Source: Liolophura sinensis
Taxonomy: Eukaryota > Mollusca > Polyplacophora > Chitonida > Chitonidae
Reading direction: 5' to 3'
DNA: 64,000 bases
Assembly: GCF_032854445.1 (NCBI RefSeq)
Contig: NC_088295.1
Location: 10,279,385 to 10,343,384 of the forward strand
Of this stretch, positions 27,201 through 39,200 are shown piece after piece. The position numbers and the translations under genes are program-made. Every line of letters starts with the position of its first letter. Position 1 is the stretch's first letter. The notes beneath the pieces are model-generated. The model saw only the letters and a program-made list of their open reading frames with translations. It ran no database searches and was not told the origin of the DNA.

Positions 27201-30200
27201 TATGACTAAACAGGAAGTGGCCTACATAATATTACATGTACATCATTTGTAATGTTTTCAAGTGCTATATTGTACTACCAGTGATAACATGCTTTATGTT
27301 GTGTGGGAAACCAGATACTATTACTGTATTCCTTATGCCAATAAGTTATGAGAATCCTGGATTACCTCTGTAAGAAAGATGCCAATGATGTCATGTATAT
27401 TTTATTTACATGTATATGGCAGTCCCTCTCATACTTTCAGTTGGTGTTGTGTGAAGCATTGTGGCTATATTGAAGATACACATGATATAATAAATACAGT
27501 AAATGCCGAGGATGCATACACAAGTGGATTTTAAATGCCAAGATCAGGAGAGTTTAAGGAGTAGTTTTTATGGTTGATCTGGCTGTAGTGAGTACATGAA
27601 TTGTGTGTGTGTGTTGTGAATGTGATTATCAGAGACATCTGTACATAACTGTTCTACAGCTTTATCCTGTGGAGTGGGCACTATTAAAATGGTTGATTGT
27701 TTCTCCTCAGTCGGCGGAGGAAGTGGGCTTCCACAAATTTCCCAGCCAGCTTGGGAAACTCCCGCAAAATGTGCATCCCTCATGACCACATAAATATACC
27801 TTCCTGAGAAAGTAATAGCAAGTTACCATGCTGATGTTGAAGTTCAGTGATGTAAAAATATATAAATACTGGATATGTAGAAATATGCACCATGGCTCTG
27901 TAGGGATTTATTTAAAGTCTGATTAATAAGCTTTGTTCCATAAACAATTTATAACGACCACTTTTTACCTATGCATGGTAAATGTAGAAATATGCACCAT
28001 GGCTCTGTAGGGATTTATTTAAAGTCTGATTAATAAGCTTTGTTCCATAAACAATTTATAACGACCACTTTTTACCTATGCATGGTAAATGTACAATTCA
28101 TTTGAAGGATAATTGTATGATTTTCATATTATCAGTTTGATGAAAATAGCTTAACAAAACAAGTTAAAACCCTAAGAAATCAGTGTCATTTGTTGTTATA
28201 AATGTGGTGTTAACTTGGTAGCATGTTTTCCATTATTTACTTCTTACCCTTTATGGCCTAAATCTTAAAATGTTATTTACATGTATTGAGATGATCTCTC
28301 CTTGACATTATGCTACAATTCTGTAAAACTTTCTGTAACTTACATGTAGACTTGTACATAAAAAAAGACATACTTGAACGTAAGGTAAGCATTTTTAGTT
28401 TTGGAGTTGTGTAGATAAAAACTGGCAGGACTGGGTTGTACAAATGTAAATAAGTATAGCTTAAACAAGCTGAAGATCATTGCTCAAACCATATTATTAA
28501 ATCGGCAAATCATTTTTTGTAAAAGTACAAGCACAATTGTTTCACACCATTGGTAGCTGACCAATGTATTCAGGAATAAATGAAAACTTACATTCTACTA
28601 ATATCAGATACATTTATTTATGTCTTAATTTATTTGATTGGTGTTTTACGCCATACTCAAGAATATTTCACGTATATAACTCAGGTGTGAGTTTCTAATG
28701 CGATGCTAGTCTTTTGATTAATTATGCATAAACCACATTGAACAGTACCTGTGTATGCTACATTACATATAACATGGATAGGTCTTGTCTGGCCGGCGAA
28801 GTACCTGTGTATGCTACATTACATATAACATGGGTACGTCTTGTCTGGCCGGCGAAGTACCTGTGTATGCTACATTACATATAACATGGATAGTTCTTGT
28901 CTGGCCTGCGAAGTACCTGTGTATGCTACATTACATATAACATGGGTACGTCTTGTCTGGCCTGCGAAGTACCTGTGTATGCCACATTACATATAACATG
29001 GATAGGTCTTGTCTGGCCGGCGAAGTACCTGTGTATGCTACATTACATATGACATGGATAGTTCTTGTCTGGCCTGCGAAGTACCTGTGTATGCCACATT
29101 ACATATAACATGGATAGGTTTTGTCTGGCCTGCGAAGTACCTGTGTATGCTACATAACATATAACATGGATATGTCTTGTCTGGCCTGCGAAGTACCTGT
29201 GTATGCTACATTACATATAACATGGATAGGTTTTGTCTGGCCTGCGAAGTACCTGTGTATGCTACATAACATATAACATGGATATGTCTTGTCTGGCCTG
29301 CGAAGTACCTGTGTATGCTACATTACATATAACATGGATAGGTTTTGTCTGGCCTGCGGAGAAGCCTCTATTCATGTCATTTGTTTATTAGTCTCTGAAC
29401 CTTGTATTTTGGGAATTGTGCATTTTTTTTTCTGTCGCGATTGCTTTCACTATGATATGATCAGATGGTAAAGCTCATGCACTCGCTTATTAAGAGAGAA
29501 TGCATTTTTTTATACGTCTATGTAACACTGAAGTACAGTGGTTGAAAGAATTTTGAATGCACTTGGGGTTTTGAAAACTCATCGTTGAGAAGTCTTTTCC
29601 TAATTGCTGTTTATTTGTTTATTCCAGACCTCCTTACAAGAATAAATGAGTTGCGTGCTAATTTCCCAGATGTTGAAGATCTGAATGGGTGGCAGCTGCA
29701 CTGTGCGGCTGCAAGACACTTATCAGCTGAACACCAGGGAAATCGCCTCTGGCATTTTGGGGGGACACAGTGTCGTCAGAGCTTACAGGTATGTTTTCCC
29801 CATACTAAATCATTCCTCCCGATTTTCTTGTCATCAGTTTTCATGCAGTTTTGTGTTGCATTTTATTTCCATCTCGACTGATGAGCTTCCCAAAGTAGAG
29901 TATTGTGGTAATTCCAACAAAAGATACAATCATGCATCATGTCATATCTCTTATTTTACATGAACTCATTTGTTTAAATTTTTTTTTACAGAATTCATAA
30001 ATATTTTTATCTTCTTTTTCTGTTGAGTTTGCCCGTAAAGCATGTCATAGAATCTGATTTATTATTAATCGATAATCCTAAAACTGTATGTATTTTTAGT
30101 CTGCTCTTTCCTAATATATTTGCTGATATTTTTGTATTTTGATATGTTTGCCAGAGGATAGACTAGAGAATGTGATAGCATGATTAGAATGACATCTCCA

Positions 30201-33200
30201 GTTTTGTGCAGTTTTGGGGCTTTTTTTCATGATGCAGTTAATCTTTCCCACCTACCCTTGTGCTCCCTTTAGTTCTCATTCTGGCAGGACAGGCTCGTTA
30301 AGCAGGATGTCTTCCCCTTTTTATGACATCACTCACATAATGTTTGCATCCAGGAGACCTGTTTTATGGCTGTGTCTGAGAACTGATCGATAGCCCATGG
30401 AGATTTCATCAAAGTGACTCTGACTATATGTGATCCAGCCTAATAGCTTTGTGTTGACTCTAATTAAGACCAGATGTTCTTCAGAGACCATAGTTTTTTG
30501 TCTTCTTAGCTTTCATCTCAACCTAAACTATCCTCAAGGCAGTTCAATCCAGTCCTGCTCTTTTTGTTATTGAATGTGTCGGAATCATGCAAAAAGCCAA
30601 CAGTTCAAACTTTGACCAAGGATGTAATACTCTTGTTAGCTTTAAAAAGAACATATATGTACATGTGTACTTGTTTCCATTTGAAATTGTACTACAACAT
30701 CTCTTAGGCTATACACTTGAGGGATTCAGCACCATTTTGTTCACTTTAAACACTGTATATCATTGTATAAACCCTATATTGTCTGTATCTAACTTGAGGA
30801 GAGCAGCGACTGAGATTGTGAGTATGTTGTTGTCCATCAATCATAATGCACTTTTTTTTCCCTGATCTATCCTCTGAAAAAGGTCTATTAAATCCTGTGT
30901 GTCATGATTTGTAGTTGTTTTTACATCAGGAACAAAGGTAACAAGTGTTGAGCCTTGGTTATTCAAGTCCATGTACTTCTTACCCTTGGGCTGAAAGGAA
31001 GTCAGTTATTTTACGTGTCAGTGTACATCTATGTCTAGATGTCTAAGTATGGACACCCATTGTGCAAATCAGATGGAGTTTTTATGCTTCTGATTTGTAC
31101 TGCTAAGCTGTTAATATTTCCCAGAATTTAATATTCCTAAAACAAATCCACATAGAATCATCATGATTTACCTAGCAGATGTACTTCAGGGATTGTGAGA
31201 AATTCATTGGTCATTACTTGTTCCCATTGAACCAGTCCTAAGTGATGATTTTATGTTCACATGGTATTTTTTACTTTTGTACACTTCATTTATAATGCAT
31301 TGCATGATTACAGTGAACCAAATTTAGCTTTGGAGCTAAATGTACACTAAATATACATATAAATCTGTCTGTACTTGCTTATTTAGTTGTGTGTTGGAAA
31401 AATCTCACTTATGTACTGTATGACATTGAAATGTGCGCATGGATTTTGTTGACTGTCAGTTGTATTGCTAAAACATTTATAACCCTGAGTATATACTGTC
31501 CTTTGGCATGTGTGTTATCAGTGAGTGTTGTGTAGTCCAGCTGTTAGCTGGTTTTGTCAGAGTGTGGACAACTTTTCCTTACCCCTTCTGGACTAACTCA
31601 CTTTCTTCAAAGAGCTATGAGTTATTCATTGTTTCCTTTTGCCATTTCTGAATTGTACGTATATGTAACCCACTGAAAAGATTCTGGTATTGGATCTGTG
31701 ACTTCTGGCAGACTTCTGCTATCAAACCAGACAGTCTCTCTCTTCATGTGTGGGTGGGCCATGTACATGATAGACAACTCTGCCAGGAACACTCTTTTCA
31801 CCTTGTCTCTACCCCCTGTTAACCCCTGCATGTGGAATGTGTTGATTTCAGCTGGGGACTGCTTCCAGCTGGGCAAGTTGGCCTATGAGGACACCGACTA
31901 CTATCACACTGTCCTGTGGATGCAGGAGTCCTTACTAAGGCTGGATGCTGAGCTCAATAAAACAGCTGATAAGCCAGATATTCTAGACTACCTGTCTTTC
32001 TCCATGTATAAGGTAAAATGTACAGGTGTTATTAGGTCAGGTAGACTTTAGACCACTCTTGAAGCAGAGGTAAATTTACCTGTTTCTTCTGAAATCTACA
32101 TTCACTTTCTTAAAACTCTGCAAATAAGTCACAAAATTGTCAGGGGACTGGCAATATGTATTTTACTGGTGAATGTCTGAATTTGATTCATTAGTTTTTG
32201 AGCAAGAACAGGTATTTTAACCTCTATCTATAATATTATTAACTAACAGGTCATCCTGATAAGATTTATTGCATGTAAGTGATAACTGGTCTCAGAAATC
32301 TGTCACCATGCCAATGTTAGCGAAAAGTCCACTTTTTTGATCAGTCTTTAATACATACCAGATATGCCCAGGACAAACCGTTGCTGTTCACGGGCTAAAC
32401 AGTGAAAATACACATCTAATAAAAACAGAAAATGGACGTTTCCATATTGGCACATATGGCATCTTTTCGACCTTTTTTTTTTTTTTTTTTTTGTTTTTCT
32501 GTAGGCTTTAGGATGAGTGAAATCACACAGTGAAATTTGACACAAATGGTTAGATCACTTGGGAGTACTGTACTTCATTTACTGTTAACTATTAAAAGGA
32601 AAGACAACACAACACTACCTTGAACACTGTTTTGCCTTTATGCCATATGAGTATGGGTGGCACCCCTAACATGTCACCTCTCATGGCTTCTTAAGAATTC
32701 CAGATTAAAAGATGATTTATACATCACAATTCATCAATTGTGGCCATTTAGGTCTGTTTCCTCTTCTGAAATAACCAAAGTGAAATTATTTGTTGTCTTT
32801 CCTTTTAATGATATTTCTAATGTACATAATGACTATTACAGGGTAAGTTTTCAGTTGTAATTATATGATGAAGATAAGGATATTTGATAAGACAAAACAA
32901 TGCAATCTTACTTTTTGGATAAGTTTGAATCCGCTAAAAAATTATTAAAACGTTAAAAGTTTTCAGGGGTTAATCCAGACTGGCAAGTCATTCTGGAAAG
33001 AACTTCGATCTATTCTTAATTTTGAAAAAGTGTTCATGTTACTTGTTTTTCTTTTTTTTCTAGCAAAAACAGCAAATCTGAAAGTTGTAATAAGTTTTGT
33101 GATCAATAGCGTGTGAGATTAGGTCTTGTAAGATAATGGTTCCATTTATTTCCACATCTACAAATTGTGGGTGCCGGAAGTGGAAATATGGCAGTAACTC

Positions 33201-36200
33201 TGGCATTTCGCAGTAATTGATGGACATCTGCCCTGTTAATGGGTCTCTGTCTCATACATATGGTACTGACAGGTAAATGATACACACATTCATCATAGAG
33301 CCAATACAGCACATAACTGGCTAAATGATGGGTGTTTGAATGCTGAAAAGGAACTCCCACTGGAGTGTTCAAGTACATATAGCCAAGATATTGGTACAAA
33401 CAATTGAACTTAAATTGCTTATGGAGACATAGATATTTAGCATCAGTTTATCATTAAGTTTGCCTGTGTAATATATTAATATATGGTACATCATATCATA
33501 CATTCTGGTGAACACTTGTTCTTACTAACCTTGTTCTGCCTACTAATCATACCTCTAAGCTTGAAGACTTCTGACCTCACTTTCCAAGGATTTATGATTA
33601 ATAACTGTATATATTGCATGATGGCAAATTATAATACAAAATTCTTGTTGCATAAGCACATGTATAGATGAAGTTGAAAGTATTGCATCTTTTACTACTA
33701 CATGTGTATTGAACATTTCCTGTCTAATGATGATCACAAGTTGCATGATCCTGGCATGAGAACGATTAGGCACATGTGCATTTCACTAAGCCATGTGGCT
33801 TTATGTTTGTGTAACCCAAACTCTAACATGCTTGCAGCACGTTAATAAGGACCATAACTGCTTCCTTTGCCTTTGACCAGAAAGGTCTTATGGGTGAGTG
33901 ATCTCAATTGAAATGCTGGGCTTCCCTCAAATTTCCAGCTGAGGACTGTTTCCAGCTAGGCCGGTTTGCTTACAACCAAAAAGACTACTACCACACTGTG
34001 ATGTGGATGCAAGAGGCACTAGAGCGGGGGATCAATGAAGTGAACAAAACCATAGAGCGACCTGTTGTTCTGGACTACCTTGCCTATGCTATGTCCAGGG
34101 TAAGAGTTGGCTTCTGGGATATGCCCCTTAAACACAGTACTGTATAACATACTGATCTTGTGGGATACGCGGGTGATTGTACTCTGTCTATAGTTTGTCA
34201 TGCTGCTTGATGCCCTTAGCCCCAGGACTGGTGGCGGTTATAGTATTGTAATCAGGCTCATTTCTAAACGACTGCTGCTTTCTGTGTGGTGGAGTTCAGG
34301 TTCAGGATGACCTTGTTATAAGCCTACATGTTCTGTTTTCCTTATTCTTTTGGTAGTTTGGTACCAGGTGACAGCTTTACCAATACGCAAACACTCAAAG
34401 TAACCGTCTATACATGTGATAAGGATGTTAAAATGTCGGTAAAAATAAATCAGAAGTTGTTACCCATGTAGAAACTTTGTGATGTTACTTCTACTTGCCT
34501 CTTAAAGAATTTACATTATATCTGTGTGATTAATTTCTTATTGATTAATTTTATCTTTTCGTTTGTAGCAAGGAAACATGATGCACGCACTGAAGCTAAC
34601 AAACGAATTACTAGAGCTGGGTAGGTGCACATTTATGTAAAGATTTAGACCCCTAGTGTAAGGATTGAAAAATAAAGAGGCCAGGAATTTATCAATGACC
34701 GAGTGCCTCACATGATGTGCAGGTTTTTCAGATCCTGAGTGTATGTCTGGGAATTTGCTCTTGCCAAAACATGTGTTCTTGAAAAAGTGGATCAGACATG
34801 ATTAATTCTACATCTCATATGTACATGTACAGAGGAAGGTTAATCTGCCATGCTTAAGAATTTGTCTTCATTTTTTATTATCGTTACGCCACACAAAGTA
34901 TGGGTTTAAACCTGGCCTGGGACAGAATTTGTAGATTTCCCTGCTTTCATTGCTTGTGGGGCCTAGGTGACAAGTGGTGATTATTAGTGAAATATTATTA
35001 AGTGCGGTCTATATCACCGGTATGGTGAGCATACATTTGTACATCGCTTGTGAAAAGTTTATCAGTAAGTTACAAAAGGTCAGTGGTTTAGTGGGCACTC
35101 TGGTTGCCTCCACCCACTGACACCCATTGTTTAAGTGAAAAATTCTTAACTTGCAACTGCCTACACTCAAAAATGTATGTGCACTACATTAAATAGTCGT
35201 TGTCTTAGAGGTTTAAAGTCGGGTGTTTTGTCAGGCATTGGGCACAGGTCAGAGATTTTAATTCTCTAAACAATCTGATTTCCCCCATCCATATACTTGA
35301 CCACTATCAGAAATTCAACAAGTCCATAAAAATTTTAAAATCTTGGGCTGTCTTAATGGTATAACAAGTGGAAATTAAGGTAGCTGGACATTTTGATAAT
35401 TAAAGGATAATGGATGTACCGTTCAGACGTTTTGATAACTTATTAGTTATTTGGAGATTGTTTTACATGTATAACAAATGTTCACTGTGGACCGCTGATC
35501 TCTAATCTCTAATCAGAGAATGATGGAAAACAGGGATTGCGGATATTTACAAGTTGTATATTTGTGCAGTCCCTGTTCAAGTCCACTGTGTGAGATAGGA
35601 AATACAGGTACATAAATGTTGTCACTTGTATCTGTTGTCCTCTATTTGGCCTGATATGAATATTGCAGAGCCTGACCACGAGAGAGCTAGGAACAACAAG
35701 GCCTTTTACCAGTCAAGTCTACAGATAGAGTTGGGAGATAAGCCCCTGAGTGACGATATCGTTCCTGAGGTGAAGAACCCCAGGCAGATGGACCCCTACA
35801 GATCCACAGAGGAGTTCCTCACCTATGAGGCGCTCTGCCGGAACGAGGAGACGCAGGTGAGCAGTTGGCCCAGGGGACAGAAAGCTACGCCCAGACTAGA
35901 GAATACAAAGCTATGTTCTGGCTCAGGGGACACAAATCTGTGCCCTGCCCAGTGTGTGTCCAGGTGACACAGCACTACTTACAGGCCCAGGGAACACAGA
36001 ACTTCATTCTGGCCTAGAGAACACAAAGTGGCACATAGCTGCTCAGGGGACACAAAGATACGCCTCTGGCCAAGGACTACAAAGCAACACTCTGGCCTAT
36101 CAAAAATAAAGCCTATTGAAATTAATCCCAATTGGCATATCTTGCTGTTTATAAATTATTGAATGATGGGATAGCCACAGTAGCTTAGTGTTTAGCAAGA

Positions 36201-39200
36201 ATCTTATAATTTGACATTCATATAGTGAACATTTTGTTTTAATCACCACTTGGTAACATTGAACTAGTATTATGATTAAGCCTTTTTAAAAGCAATACAT
36301 ATATTGAGATTTAGATGGATCCCATTCGTCCAGGTTGAGAAAAGGTGCTTAGCTAGAATCAGCTATCATGACTGGGATTTGTACAGACTGTTGGTACTAA
36401 AAGTCCACTATTTTGCCAAGTGGAATGTACTTGAATGTACTTGCTCAGTGTTATGGAAGTGAAATATCTGCTACATGTGAACAAAAGTCCTCATTCTTTG
36501 AGCGCCATGCTGTGATACCCCGCGCTGACTCTTCTGTGTGCCAATGCTGGAAATTGTCTTGTCAGCCTCTCTGACAGGAAATTTTGCAAGATAATTAGTT
36601 TAGCCACATGTCACTTGCATGTCTAATCAGGAGCTACATTTAAATTCTAGCTGTCTGGCAAGGTAATGGAATTGCTTGCAGCTGAATGTCCATTTAGGTT
36701 ACCATAAATGCCTTATTCCTTTTTTGCCAACACCGTCATGTCATTGGATCCAAACAATACATAAAGGCTCATTCTTTTCCAACCATGGTAACTAACTAAG
36801 CTTAAGCTTATTGAATTGAAATAGATTTTGTGATAATTAGAATCTTAAAATAGGCTCAACTTGATAACTTTATAATTCATTACTGCCTCTAGCTGAGTCA
36901 CTTAATACCTATACATCAGTAATAATTTTCTTCTACTGGTCACTGTACATCACCCATCATTTCATGGAAGTTTTCAACAGCTACCAAAAATTAATCACAT
37001 TTTGTACTACTGCAAGACTAATTGTTAGTGAAAAATTCTGTTTACATATAAATGAATTGCTTATGTATCTTCTCCTTGAATCCATAAAATTTTACCATTT
37101 TCTATCATTTTACCAAATTTAGCTAGATGTTTACACAAATTGCAACATATTAGTCAGTAAATTCAACATATTACACAGAAAGTGTGACACTTTTGGCAGG
37201 ATGTACAATATATTACATGGAAAGTGTGACACATTAGACAGGATATACAACAAATTACACTAAAAGTGACATTAGTCACTATGTACAACATATTACACAA
37301 AAAGTGATGCATTAGACAGGACATGCAACATTTTACACAAAAGTATGACACATTAGACAAGATATACGACATATTACACGGAAAGTGTGACATATTAGCC
37401 AGGATATACAACATATTACACAAAAATGTGACACATTAGCGAGGATGTACAACATATTACATAGAAAGTGTGACATATTTGGCAGGATATACAACATATC
37501 ACACAAAAATACGACACATTAGCCAGGATATACAACATATCACACAAAAGTGTGACACATAAGACAGGATATACAACATATTACACAGAAAGTGTAACAC
37601 ATTTGGCAGGATTACAAATGTGCGCACAGTTTGGTATTATAAAGTATATGATGTGCCCTATTTTAACTTACAATAGTAATATAAAGGCTATAGAGAGAGT
37701 TGTCTGTAACAAAGACTGGCATGTTCATTTTAATAATGTTTTGGTGCTGGTAAAATGTCGCATTTCTGTAAGCTACAAGTGTATCCACTTATATCAAATT
37801 ATTGTGAAGTGTTTTGTACATTGTGTAGTGGTATTGTATGAGTCCATGTCGTGTTGAAAATCTGTATTGGGTGAGACGCCACAGGTGTCGAGTCCAATGC
37901 AGATTTCCAACACTCGGACAAGTAGAATACTACTCCAAAATGTACAAAGCACTCCACAATGACCTATTTATTATATAGATTAAACTGTCTACCAACTAAA
38001 ACCTCGCGCACAAATAACGAGCAAAGATACACGTATAGATTAAGCTGGCCTGGAGGAAGGTCTTTCGATCTCCCTGATATCAGCGAGCAATGCACTCACA
38101 CTCCGCCCCTCCCACTGCTTTTATCATATGAAGTTACCTCCCTTTGCTACGGTACAGTAGGAAAAAAAATACTGCTCTTGAAGATCCAGTATCGCTCCAA
38201 GTACAGTACGGTGACATGGTACGATGCAACGGATTTCATTGGATCACATTTATATTAATAAGAGTTATTCTCCTCATTGTTAATATGTAATATATAGAGT
38301 CCATTAGTACACAGTATGTGAATACCACTCCCCAACTTGACCCTCATATGTCTCTGTAGGTGTATGCTGACAGGCACAAGTTGAAGTGTCAGTACAAGCA
38401 CAACAACCACCCCCTGCTACTGCTGGCCCCTGTCAAGGAGGAGGAAGTATACTTGAACCCCTGGATTGTCATCTACCACGACCTGATGAATGATGTAGAA
38501 ATACAGACCATCAAGGCCTATGCCACCCCCAGGGTAAGCACCTCTGGCACAAAATTACAAGTGATAGAGATGTCTTGCTGAAGTGACATGACAGTAACGA
38601 TGGGTTACATTTAGGTTTCCAAAGTTATCAAAATATTGGAACAGTTATAGTTTGTGTCTAGGACTTTTGGTAAGATACTGTGAGATGGTAATAGATATAA
38701 TTAGCAAAACAGTTAGTTGAAGCACTTACATTACTTTCTGAAGTAACAGATAGCCCTAGTGGAATTTTCCAGGCATGGAAGTTAACAGCATAATGTTGGT
38801 CATTGAGTACATTTCTGGGTGATGGTAAGGTATAATTGTGTTGTATCCTTCTGTCTGTCAGTTGAATAGAGCAACAGTTCATAATGCTGTAACAGGCGAG
38901 CTAGAAACAGCTTTCTACAGAGTTAGTAAAAGGTATGTGCGTTACTGTAGGGCATGTAGCCTGTGTCTGCATAGTGGGCATGCCCAAGCTTCGTTGCGAC
39001 TCTCTCCTCCTCTGCTGTGTGATGTGCTGTGACCAGAGAGAAATCGCTGTTTTAACATAGCTGTCATTTCTTGCCCATGTCCGTGTAGCCTTAGATCATG
39101 CGTTGGTGTATGCACCAGTACCTGCTACATACATAAGTGGGGATCTGCATGATGATGGAGCATGTAGTTTTGTCAGCGCACTTCTGTATACTTACTGCAG

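Noticed and set aside
35857-35967. Read-through of P4HA exon 6 beyond 35856
   Set aside because: The frame stays open through a degenerate minisatellite, but the donor gtgagc and the phase of exon 7 fit the family, and the extra residues do not.
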